NCBI GenBank assembly: GCA_030147645.1
Contig: JASBUY010000175.1
Coordinates: forward strand, 1-14,071
DNA length: 14,071 nt
Reading direction: 5' to 3'
Source: Aquabacter sp.
GTDB taxonomy: Bacteria > Pseudomonadota > Alphaproteobacteria > Rhizobiales > Xanthobacteraceae
The translations under genes and the position numbers were made by a program. Positions 1-6,933 of this stretch are shown here, piece by piece; within the stretch, counting starts at the first letter, position 1; every line of letters starts with the position of its first letter. Below the pieces are notes generated by a model that saw only the letters and a program-made list of their open reading frames with translations, was not told the origin of the DNA and ran no database searches.

Positions 1-1
1 C

Positions 2-1735
2 AGCTTCACCCAGTTCGTGCCGGGCCATGTCCATCTGAAGGATCTGGGCCAGCTGGTCGCGGCCGAAGTCGAGGCAGCCGGCGGCATCGCCAAGGAATTC
101 AACACCATCGCGGTGGATGACGGCATCGCCATGGGCCATGACGGGATGCTCTATTCCCTGCCCTCGCGCGAGATCATCGCCGACAGCGTGGAATATATGG
201 TCAACGCGCATTGCGCCGACGCCATGGTCTGCATTTCCAATTGCGACAAGATCACGCCCGGCATGCTGATGGCCGCCATGCGCCTCAACATCCCGGCCGT
301 GTTCGTCTCGGGCGGCCCCATGGAGGCCGGTAAGGTTCTGCTCTCCACCGGCGAGAAGAAGGTGGATCTGGTGGACGCCATGGTCGCCGCCGCCGACGAC
401 CGGGTGAGCGATGAAGACGTGAAGGTGATGGAGCGCTCAGCGTGCCCCACCTGCGGCTCCTGCTCGGGCATGTTCACCGCCAATTCCATGAACTGCCTCA
501 CCGAGGCGCTGGGCCTGGCCCTGCCCGGCAACGGCTCGGTGCTCGCCACCCACGCCGACCGCGAGCGCCTGTTCGTGGAAGCCGGCCACCTGATCGTCGA
601 TCTCGCCCGCCGCTATTACGAGCAGGAGGATGGCAGCGTGCTGCCGCGCGCCGTCGCCTCGTTCAAGGCGTTCGAGAACGCCATGACGCTCGACATCTCC
701 ATGGGCGGCTCCACCAATACCGTCCTGCATCTGCTGGCCGCCGCCCATGAGGGCGAGGTGCCCTTCACCATGGCCGACATCGACCGCCTGTCGCGCAAGG
801 TGCCGGTGCTCTGCAAGGTCGCGCCGGCTGTGGCCAATATCCATATGGAGGACGTCCATCGCGCGGGCGGCATCATGGCCATCCTCGGCGAACTGGACCG
901 GGCGGGGCTGATCCATAACGAGTTGCCCACCGTCCATGCCCCGAGCCTTGCCGACGCGCTGGAGCGCTGGGACGTGACGCGCACCAAGAGCGAGCAGGTG
1001 CAGACTTTCTATCGCGCCGCGCCGGGCGGGGTGCCGACCCAGGTGGCGTTCAGCCAGTCGCGCCGCTGGGACGATCTCGACCTCGACCGCGAAGCGGGCG
1101 TGATCCGCAATGCCGCCCACGCCTATTCGCAGGATGGCGGGCTCGCCGTGCTCTACGGCAACATCGCCGAGGACGGCTGCATCGTGAAGACGGCGGGCGT
1201 GGACGCCTCCATCCTCACCTTCACCGGCCGCGCGCGCGTGTTCGAGAGCCAGGACGCAGCCGTGGAGGCCATCCTCTCCACCGGCAAGATCGTGCCCGGC
1301 GATATCGTGCTGATCCGGTATGAGGGACCGCGTGGCGGCCCCGGCATGCAGGAAATGCTCTATCCGACCTCCTATCTGAAGTCGAAGGGCCTCGGAAAGG
1401 CCTGCGCGCTGGTGACGGACGGGCGCTTCTCGGGCGGCTCGTCGGGCCTGTCCATCGGCCATGTCTCGCCGGAAGCCGCCGAAGGCGGGGCCATCGGCCT
1501 CGTGGAAGAGGGCGACGTCATCGCCATCGACATTCCGAACCGCTCCATCAGCCTGCAGGTGCCCGACGACGTGCTCGCGGCGCGGCGCGCGGCCATGGAG
1601 GCCAAGGGTGACGCGGCCTGGATGCCGGCGGCGCGCAAGCGCGCCGTGTCCCAGGCTCTCCAGGCCTATGCGGCGCTCACCACCTCCGCCAGCCGCGGCG
1701 CGGTGCGCGACGTCAAAGCGCTGAAGCGCTCCTGA
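2..1735 (+). CDS. ilvD: Dihydroxy-acid dehydratase IlvD, 5' end cut by the window
   Basis: Dehydrates 2,3-dihydroxy-isovalerate and 2,3-dihydroxy-3-methylvalerate to the 2-oxo acids, the third common step of valine and isoleucine synthesis, in the cytoplasm. The visible 577 residues open with SFTQFVPGHVHLKDLG, which in full IlvD proteins lies about 40 residues from the N-terminus; the family is about 610-620 residues, so roughly 40 residues and the start codon lie left of base 1. Family motifs seen are DDGIAMGHDGM (metal region), CISNCDK (Fe-S cysteine and the lysine carbamylated in the family), CPTCGSCSGMFTANSMNCL (second cluster cysteine) and DGRFSGGSSGLSIGHVSPEA near the C-terminus with the catalytic serine. 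The FVPGHVHL form lacks the extra cysteine found in the NSWNxxxPC type, so this is the E. coli-like long form. It reads intact to TGA at 1733-1735 and converges on the bicupin gene. The product is certain; only the start is unseen. Confidence 0.97.
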   Translation, partial: SFTQFVPGHVHLKDLGQLVAAEVEAAGGIAKEFNTIAVDDGIAMGHDGMLYSLPSREIIADSVEYMVNAHCADAMVCISNCDKITPGMLMAAMRLNIPAVFVSGGPMEAGKVLLSTGEKKVDLVDAMVAAADDRVSDEDVKVMERSACPTCGSCSGMFTANSMNCLTEALGLALPGNGSVLATHADRERLFVEAGHLIVDLARRYYEQEDGSVLPRAVASFKAFENAMTLDISMGGSTNTVLHLLAAAHEGEVPFTMADIDRLSRKVPVLCKVAPAVANIHMEDVHRAGGIMAILGELDRAGLIHNELPTVHAPSLADALERWDVTRTKSEQVQTFYRAAPGGVPTQVAFSQSRRWDDLDLDREAGVIRNAAHAYSQDGGLAVLYGNIAEDGCIVKTAGVDASILTFTGRARVFESQDAAVEAILSTGKIVPGDIVLIRYEGPRGGPGMQEMLYPTSYLKSKGLGKACALVTDGRFSGGSSGLSIGHVSPEAAEGGAIGLVEEGDVIAIDIPNRSISLQVPDDVLAARRAAMEAKGDAAWMPAARKRAVSQALQAYAALTTSASRGAVRDVKALKRS

Positions 1736-1740
1736 ACGGC

Positions 1741-1766
1741 CGGGGCGCCGCGAGCGCGGCGCCCCG
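1741..1766. terminator. Perfect hairpin between convergent ilvD and the bicupin gene
   Basis: An 11-bp perfect stem (1741-1751 with 1756-1766) closes a 4-nt loop, GAGC. It starts 5 nt after the ilvD stop and ends 6 nt before the bicupin stop, so it is placed to serve both converging transcripts. Neither strand shows a T-run after the stem, so it is not a textbook intrinsic terminator. It may act with Rho or mainly protect 3' ends. The pairing is read directly; the function is inferred from position. Confidence 0.6.
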
Positions 1767-1772
1767 TTCGCC

Positions 1773-2714
1773 TCACTTCTTCAGCGAGATGTGGCTCGTG
1801 TGGTCCTTGTGGAAGAAGTGGATGTCGAGGGTGCGCATGAAGGTCTGCAAGCCCGCATCCTGGATCGGCAGCAGATAGGCATCCTCGCCGCTCTCGTTGA
1901 AATGGGCATGCCACCAGCCCGGCGGGGTGACGAAGGCCGAGGCCTCGTCCCAGTCCGCGCGAATGGGATTGACGATATTGCCCTCGCCGTCCAATTCCTC
2001 CCCCAGAAGGCTGTAGCAGCCGGGCTTGCAGGAAATGATCAGGTCCAGCGCCACCGATTGATGACGGTGCGGCAGTTGGACCGCGCCCTTGGGCAGCACG
2101 CCATACATGGCCCATAGGACGTGGGTCACGGTCTCGGTCATGGCGCATTGCGCATTGGCGAGCAGCACGCTGACCCGGCTTCTGTTCTTGGCTTCGGGAT
2201 CGTTGCGGATCGCGCTCAGCTGGTTGTCCTCGTCCTCGTGACGATAGAGGGTCGGACGGAAGCGCGGCGTGTGCGCGCGCACGCCGAGATAGGTCAGCAG
2301 CGGCTGATCATGCACCCAATAGAGGACGCTGTCGGTCTTCGCCACATGGCTCGCCTGGCCGAGCGGAAGGGTGAAGAGGTCGTGCGTCTCCCAGGACAGG
2401 CTGTCGCCGCCGATCAGCGTGTCGCCCTCGCCCTGGATCACGAAGAACAGTTCCGAGGTGGCATTCACCGATGTCTCAATGCGATCCCCCGCATTGATGC
2501 GGATGAAGTTGGCGCACAGATTGGGGCTGGTGGCCGGCGCGGGGCAGAGCAGTTTTTCGCTGAGATCGAGCGGGATGATGCGGCTCGGCCCGTCCTGGTG
2601 GAGCGCCTTGTCGAAGGTTCCGATCGGGCATTTCGGCGTGGCGTGCCCGATGGGATTGGCGGCCTTGCTATATTCGAAATAGCGGGCATCCGCCGTCCAT
2701 TTTTCGCGGCTCAT
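1773..2714 (-). CDS. Bicupin protein related to gentisate 1,2-dioxygenase
   Basis: 313 residues, two cupin barrels, no signal peptide, probably cytoplasmic. Gentisate and 1-hydroxy-2-naphthoate dioxygenases (COG3435-type) are the nearest families I recognise; they cleave an aromatic ring with Fe(II) held by three histidines. The N-terminal barrel (about 65-145) has SELFFVIQGEGDTLIGGD, but the usual HxH is replaced by VNATS at 83-87; a lone His123 remains. The C-terminal barrel (about 195-285) holds LPHRHQSVALDLII (His216, His218) and TPPGWWHAHFN (His269 or His271), a complete three-histidine set. In classical gentisate dioxygenases the iron site is in the first barrel, so the arrangement looks reversed. 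The start is supported by AAGGGGG 7 nt upstream of ATG. It lies downstream of the CVNH gene on the same strand, across a 150-bp gap with repeats. The substrate is unknown; a non-dioxygenase bicupin remains possible. Confidence 0.72.
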   Translation of the reverse strand: MSREKWTADARYFEYSKAANPIGHATPKCPIGTFDKALHQDGPSRIIPLDLSEKLLCPAPATSPNLCANFIRINAGDRIETSVNATSELFFVIQGEGDTLIGGDSLSWETHDLFTLPLGQASHVAKTDSVLYWVHDQPLLTYLGVRAHTPRFRPTLYRHEDEDNQLSAIRNDPEAKNRSRVSVLLANAQCAMTETVTHVLWAMYGVLPKGAVQLPHRHQSVALDLIISCKPGCYSLLGEELDGEGNIVNPIRADWDEASAFVTPPGWWHAHFNESGEDAYLLPIQDAGLQTFMRTLDIHFFHKDHTSHISLKK

Positions 2715-2740
2715 GAAGCGTCCCCCTTCTGCGTCCGTTG

Positions 2741-2765
2741 GGCGGGCGAATGGCGTTCGCCCGCC
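2741..2765. promoter_or_regulatory. 10-bp hairpin upstream of the bicupin gene
   Basis: A perfect 10-bp inverted repeat (2741-2750 with 2756-2765, loop TGGCG) lies 26 bp before the bicupin start codon, upstream of its ribosome-binding site. On the minus strand it would form in the bicupin 5' leader, or it could end transcripts coming from the CVNH gene. No T-run follows it. It could be a leader hairpin, an operator or a weak terminator; the sequence does not decide. Confidence 0.45.
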
Positions 2766-2767
2766 TA

Positions 2768-2789
2768 TGTCGGTATTAAAATAACGACA
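2768..2789. promoter_or_regulatory. AT-rich dyad, candidate operator of the bicupin gene
   Basis: TGTCG and CGACA (2768-2772 and 2785-2789) flank a 12-bp spacer made almost only of A and T, which stands out in this GC-rich window. It lies 54-75 bp upstream of the bicupin start, where a promoter or regulator site is expected. I could not place a convincing -35/-10 pair here. It is a candidate site for a dimeric regulator. Confidence 0.35.
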
Positions 2790-2834
2790 AACGTGACATC
2801 GGCATGATCAATACTGCCGCAAAGGAAGCTGACC

Positions 2835-2858
2835 GGACGGTTTCTTTTTGGGACGGTT
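2835..2858. repeat. 8-bp direct repeat, 16-bp period, upstream of the bicupin gene
   Basis: GGACGGTT occurs at 2835-2842 and again at 2851-2858, separated by TCTTTTTG; on the minus strand this reads AACCGTCC-N8-AACCGTCC. It sits just after the CVNH stop codon and about 120-145 bp upstream of the bicupin start. Direct repeats of this kind often bind response regulators side by side, but a chance repeat is possible. Confidence 0.35.
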
Positions 2859-2864
2859 CCAACT

Positions 2865-3344
2865 TTAGCGGCAGGCCAATTGCCCATTGGCGTTGGCAAT
2901 GTCGCGGCCGGCGCACCAGCCGGGGGAGATGGAGCTTTCGATCCAGCGTCCGTTGCTGTCCTGGCAGGTGGCCTTCAGCCAGCCGCCCCACAGCTTGATG
3001 TCCCGGCAGGTGCCCATATAGGTGCCCATGGGCGGGCGATCGCCGGAAAAGCTTGAGCCGGGCGAGCCGACCGTACCGCCCGCGCGCGGCCGGCAGGCGA
3101 GCTTGCCATTGTCATTAACGATCTCGCCGCTGGTGCACCAGGCGATGGCGGTGGTGGACTCCACCCAGCGCCCGCTATTGTCCCGGCAGGTCGCCTTGAG
3201 CCAGCCGGCCACTTCGCGCACGTCCTGGCAGCTCTGGAGATAGCTGCCCATGGGCACGGACTGGGCGGCGGCGGGCAGAGCGCTGCAGGTCATGGGGGCG
3301 GCGAGCGCGAGCATGACCAGCCTAAGCTGGCGAGACAAAGACAT
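2865..3344 (-). CDS. Secreted tandem CVNH (cyanovirin-N homology) lectin-like protein
   Basis: 159 residues when started at ATG 3344, which puts a signal peptide at the N-terminus (SLSRQLRLVMLALAAPMTCSALPAAAQS) and is preceded by AAGGGA about 11 nt upstream. The frame stays open further upstream to 3437, but that would bury the signal peptide. The mature protein has two repeats, about 31-84 and 105-158. They align without any gap at an offset of 74 residues: Cys39/53/70/84 against Cys113/127/144/158. A Gly/Ser/Pro-rich 20-residue linker joins them. Each repeat carries CVNH signatures: G-S/T-Y-x-x-x-C, then C 14 residues later in LKATC, G-R-W, and a terminal N-x-N-G-x-LAC. The 14-residue cysteine spacing equals that of the C8-C22 disulfide of cyanovirin-N. 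CVNH domains bind oligomannose-type sugars; ligand and role here are unknown. It is expected in the periplasm or outside the cell. Confidence 0.82.
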   Translation of the reverse strand: MSLSRQLRLVMLALAAPMTCSALPAAAQSVPMGSYLQSCQDVREVAGWLKATCRDNSGRWVESTTAIAWCTSGEIVNDNGKLACRPRAGGTVGSPGSSFSGDRPPMGTYMGTCRDIKLWGGWLKATCQDSNGRWIESSISPGWCAGRDIANANGQLACR

Positions 3345-3430
3345 GGCTGAAAATCCCTTTTGGGTCGCAATGCCGCCACCATGGCGCGGCCCGCACGAGC
3401 CGGCAATATGGCCGCGCGCGGGCGGTGCCA

Positions 3431-3459
3431 TCGACACACCCCGCCCCCTCCGCTAAAAC
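3431..3459 (+). promoter_or_regulatory. Candidate sigma-70 promoter for rnd
   Basis: TCGACA at 3431-3436 (5 of 6 to TTGACA) is followed after exactly 17 bp by TAAAAC at 3454-3459 (4 of 6 to TATAAT). It lies in the divergent gap between the CVNH gene and rnd. A start near 3466 would give a leader of about 24 nt before the rnd ATG. The match is by eye, and it is the best promoter-like pair I found in the window. Confidence 0.45.
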
Positions 3460-3489
3460 GCGCCACCTTCATTCCGAGCGCCTGCCTCC

Positions 3490-4110
<621 letters not shown>

Positions 4111-4115
4111 GGGCG

Positions 4116-4138
4116 CGGCCGGGTTGCGTTCCCGGCCG
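4116..4138. promoter_or_regulatory. Hairpin between rnd and lptC
   Basis: A perfect 8-bp stem (4116-4123 with 4131-4138) has a 7-nt loop, TTGCGTT. It begins 5 nt after the rnd stop and 35 nt before the lptC start. No U-tract follows, so it more likely shapes or protects the intercistronic RNA, or reduces readthrough, than ends transcription. Confidence 0.4.
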
Positions 4139-4173
4139 GTTCCGGACCATCCTGCGGCCCGCAAAGGGAATAC

Positions 4174-5088
4174 ATGACGCAGACCGCTTCGCCGGACCAT
4201 GACGCCCGGCGCACCGCCTCGACCTTCACCCGGCGCGGCGCCCCGGACTATGCGCGCGCGCACCGGCACAGCCGCTTCGTGCGCTTCGTAAAGCGGGCGC
4301 TGCCGGCCGTGCTCCTGCTCGCGCTGGTGGTGCTCATTGCCCTGCCCATCGCCCGGCAATTGACCGCCGTGATCGAACTGCCCTTCGAGGTGGGCTCGCT
4401 GCACCTCTCGGGCACCCGGCTCACCATGGAAGTGCCCAAACTCTCCGGCTTCACGGACGATGGGCGCGCCTATCGCGTGAATGCCGCCACCGCGTCCCAG
4501 GACCTCACCAATCCGGACATCCTGGACCTGACGCAGGTGGATGCCTGGATGGAGCTGGCCAACAAGAACTGGGCCTCCGTGAAGTCGCCGGAAGGCTCGG
4601 TGGATACCAAGCGCCAGGTCATCTGGCTGCGCGACGGCGTGGATCTGGCGAGCGGGACAGGCTATGCGGGCCGCCTCAAGGATGCCGAGGTGGACACCAA
4701 GGCTGGCTCGGTGGTGACCAACAACCCTGTGGTGCTGACCTATAAGGACGGCAAGCTGGTGGCCGACCGCATGACCGTGACCGACCGCGGCAACCGCGCC
4801 TTCTTCGAGGGCCATGTGCAGCTCGATTTCCGCATGACCGACCTGCCGGACCGCCAGAACGCGCCGGGGGGCACAGGCTCGCCAGCGCCGGCGGCGCCCG
4901 CCAAGCCGGCGCCCACCAATGCGGCGCCGGCCAATGTGGCACCCGCGAAACCCTTACCCGCCAATGCGGGCCAGCCCGCCACTGCCGCTCCCAAGCCGAC
5001 ACAGGCGCTCCCGCCCCCCATGCAGATCGTGCCAGCCCAGAGCGCGCCCGCCACCGCCCCCAGCAAGCCCACCGGAGCGACCCGATGA
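4174..5088 (+). CDS. lptC: LPS export ABC transporter periplasmic protein LptC
   Basis: 304 residues. LptC sits in the inner membrane with LptB2FG and passes lipopolysaccharide to LptA. A basic cytoplasmic N-terminus (1-42) precedes one membrane helix (about 43-60, LPAVLLLALVVLIALPIARQ). Then comes the beta-jellyroll LptC/OstA domain (about 70-222), including YRVNAATASQD, LTQVDAW, VWL-type strands and FFEGHVQLDF near its end. The remaining 75 residues (230-304) are almost only Pro, Ala, Lys, Asn and Thr, with repeats of the PAKPxPANA type, an unstructured periplasmic tail that E. coli LptC (191 residues) lacks. AAGGGA about 6 nt upstream supports the ATG. The stop overlaps the lptA start as ATGA at 5085-5088, indicating translational coupling. 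Identity is supported by fold features and by the lptA-lptB neighbours. Confidence 0.9.
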   Translation: MTQTASPDHDARRTASTFTRRGAPDYARAHRHSRFVRFVKRALPAVLLLALVVLIALPIARQLTAVIELPFEVGSLHLSGTRLTMEVPKLSGFTDDGRAYRVNAATASQDLTNPDILDLTQVDAWMELANKNWASVKSPEGSVDTKRQVIWLRDGVDLASGTGYAGRLKDAEVDTKAGSVVTNNPVVLTYKDGKLVADRMTVTDRGNRAFFEGHVQLDFRMTDLPDRQNAPGGTGSPAPAAPAKPAPTNAAPANVAPAKPLPANAGQPATAAPKPTQALPPPMQIVPAQSAPATAPSKPTGATR

Positions 5089-5681
5089 TCGTGATGAAAT
5101 CCGCCCTCGCCCCGATGCTGGCCCTGGGCCTTTGCCTGACCATGCCAACGGGTTCGGCGCTGGCGCAGGCGGCGGGCCAAGGCAATGTACCCAACGCGCT
5201 CCAGGGCTTTGCCGCCAATCGCGACCAGCCGGTGCGCATCACCTCCAACACGCTGGAGGTGCGCGACAAGGACAAGATCGCGGTATTCGCCGGAAACGTG
5301 GTGGTGGTGCAGGGCGACACGACCATGCGCAGCCCCGAACTTTGGGTGTTCTACGAGGGCAATGCCGCCCCCATGGACAACCAGCCCCAGAGCACCAGTT
5401 CCATCAAGCGCTTGGAAGCCAAGGGCGGCGTCGTTGTTCAGACCAAGGAACAGACGGCAACCGGCGACACCGGCATCTTCGAGATGAAGAGCAACACGGT
5501 GACTCTGACCGGCAAGCCCGTTGTGCTCACCCAGGGCCCGAACGTGGTGCGCGGCCAAAAGCTGACCGTGGATCTCATCACCGGCGTTTCGCGCATCGAA
5601 GGCGGGCGCGTGGAAAGCTTGATCGTGCCGGGCAGCGTGAAGCCGCCGGAGGGCGCGGCGGCGCCGGCGCCCCGGCGCTGA
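5085..5681 (+). CDS. lptA: LPS transport periplasmic protein LptA (OstA-like)
   Basis: 198 residues. LptA polymerises into the periplasmic bridge that carries lipopolysaccharide from LptC to LptD. A signal peptide covers about residues 1-28 (MKSALAPMLALGLCLTMPTGSALAQA). The OstA/LptA jellyroll follows from about 50 to 185, with hallmark stretches PVRITSNTLEVRDKDKIAVFAGNV, RLEAKGGVVVQTKEQTATGDTG and VRGQKLTVDLITG. The C-terminus is a short Pro/Ala tail ending in RR. Two starts are possible: ATG 5085, overlapping the lptC stop, or ATG 5094 three codons on. The overlap favours 5085. It is cotranscribed with lptC and followed by an unusually long gap before lptB. Confidence 0.92.
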   Translation: MIVMKSALAPMLALGLCLTMPTGSALAQAAGQGNVPNALQGFAANRDQPVRITSNTLEVRDKDKIAVFAGNVVVVQGDTTMRSPELWVFYEGNAAPMDNQPQSTSSIKRLEAKGGVVVQTKEQTATGDTGIFEMKSNTVTLTGKPVVLTQGPNVVRGQKLTVDLITGVSRIEGGRVESLIVPGSVKPPEGAAAPAPRR

Positions 5682-6020
5682 TGCCAGCCGTGCGTTCGTG
5701 GGGCGAGGCGTAGTGTCGCGCTTCGCGCCTTTTGCGATCGGCCCGAATATTGCATGTTGCAAAGATCGCCCACTCGGGAAAAACTGACCCCGATCGAGGC
5801 TGGGCCTGTGCCGTAAAATGCGGCAGGGTGCCCGCTTCCGAAGGACGCTATCGAACTTATTGCACTGCACCTAGGTCGGTAAAGCGTTCTTTGCCCCGAA
5901 TGAGGGCTCAGGTCCCGGCGGCGCCCTTTGCCGCGCGGGCCTCGCCCTCGATCCATTCGCGGATTGGGCTGGCGGCGCACACCCGCGCCGCGCCTCATCC
6001 GCGCGAGCGGAGGCGTTGGC
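5682..6020. promoter_or_regulatory. 339-bp gap between lptA and lptB
   Basis: No convincing gene lies here. At 5718-5733 a tiny GCGC-TTC-GCGC stem is followed by CTTTT, at best a weak terminator for lptA. TTGCA-TGT-TGCAA (5750-5762) is a small perfect palindrome; a related TTGCA-C-TGCA element recurs 110 bp downstream at 5860. TTGCAA (5757-5762), 17 bp, then AAAACT (5780-5785) is a weak promoter candidate for lptB-rpoN. The part after about 5900 is GC-rich and ends in the lptB Shine-Dalgarno. The gap suggests lptB-rpoN can be transcribed separately from lptC-lptA. Confidence 0.4.
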
Positions 6021-6899
6021 TTGAACGTGCTAGGCATTTTCGGTTCGCGGTCGAAATCCCCTGTGGGCGCTCGGGATGAGGACGCCCTGTGGGAGGAGGA
6101 CGCGGCCGAGGAGACCCTCTATGAGGGCGATGATGGCGCGGACCTCGGCTATGGCGTGCCCCATGCAGCGCAGGAAGAGGTGTCGCTCGCTGCCTATGAC
6201 CTGAAGAAGAGCTATGGCGGCCGCCAGGTGGTGCGCGGCGTCAGCGTCAATGTGCGGCGCGGCGAGGCGGTGGGCCTGCTTGGGCCCAATGGCGCAGGCA
6301 AGACCACGGTCTTCTACATGATTACCGGCCTTGTGAAGGCGGAAGCCGGGCGCATCATGCTGGAGGGGCACGACGTGACCCCCATGCCCATGTATCAGCG
6401 CGCGCGCCTTGGCATCGGCTATCTGCCGCAGGAAGCCTCCATCTTTCGGGGCCTGTCGGTGGAGGACAATATCCTCGCCGTGCTGGAGGTCTCCGAGAAG
6501 AACCGCAAGAAGCGGCGCGAGGAAGTGGACGCGCTGCTGGAAGAGTTCAAGATCACTCATGTGCGCAAGTCGCCCTCCATCGCTCTGTCGGGCGGCGAGC
6601 GGCGGCGCGTGGAAATCGCCCGCGCGCTGGCGAGCCGCCCTTCCTTCATGCTGCTGGACGAGCCCTTCGCCGGCATCGACCCCATCGCGGTGGGCGACAT
6701 CCAGGCGCTGGTGCGCCACCTCACCACGCGCGGCATCGGCGTGCTGATCACCGACCACAATGTGCGCGAGACGCTGGGCCTGATCGACCGGGCCTATATC
6801 ATCCATTCCGGCGCGGTGCTGATGGAGGGCGACCGGGATTCGGTGGTGAACAACGCCGATGTGCGGCGCCTCTATCTCGGCGAGGAATTCCGCCTATGA
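6021..6899 (+). CDS. lptB: LPS export ABC transporter ATPase LptB
   Basis: 292 residues from a TTG start at 6021. GGAGG at 6009-6013 lies 7 nt before it; the frame is open upstream to an ATG at 5928, but that added stretch is Arg/Pro-rich and unlike LptB. A GTG at 6027 is the other option. LptB powers LPS extraction with LptF/LptG. Motifs (292-residue numbering): Walker A GPNGAGKTT (88-96), Q-loop Gln137 in YLPQEASIFRGL, signature LSGGERRRVEIARAL (from 189), Walker B FMLLDEPFAGIDP (Glu214) and H-loop His246 in ITDHN. About 52 residues precede the ABC domain and include a strongly acidic run (DEDALWEEDAAEE); E. coli LptB (241 residues) has no such extension. The next gene, rpoN, starts 35 nt after the stop. 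Confidence 0.93.
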   Translation: MNVLGIFGSRSKSPVGARDEDALWEEDAAEETLYEGDDGADLGYGVPHAAQEEVSLAAYDLKKSYGGRQVVRGVSVNVRRGEAVGLLGPNGAGKTTVFYMITGLVKAEAGRIMLEGHDVTPMPMYQRARLGIGYLPQEASIFRGLSVEDNILAVLEVSEKNRKKRREEVDALLEEFKITHVRKSPSIALSGGERRRVEIARALASRPSFMLLDEPFAGIDPIAVGDIQALVRHLTTRGIGVLITDHNVRETLGLIDRAYIIHSGAVLMEGDRDSVVNNADVRRLYLGEEFRL

Positions 6900-6933
6900 G
6901 CGCGCCCGCGCACATTACGGGGGAGACCGGCTA

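Noticed and set aside
437..1462. 341-residue minus-strand open frame antisense to ilvD
   Set aside because: It is rich in His, Gly, Ala and Arg with no family motif, and lies wholly opposite a clear ilvD. Long antisense frames are expected at this GC content.
3345..3437. Upstream extension of the CVNH gene to 3437
   Set aside because: It would place 31 residues before a clear signal peptide and overlap the rnd promoter candidate; ATG 3344 has its own Shine-Dalgarno.
4740..5870. 376-residue minus-strand open frame across lptC, lptA and the following gap
   Set aside because: It is antisense to LptC and LptA, with no recognisable domain.
5732..6079. 115-residue plus-strand frame in the lptA-lptB gap
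   Set aside because: It overlaps the lptB start region, has no clear ribosome-binding site and no family features, and its C-terminal half is Arg/Ala-rich.
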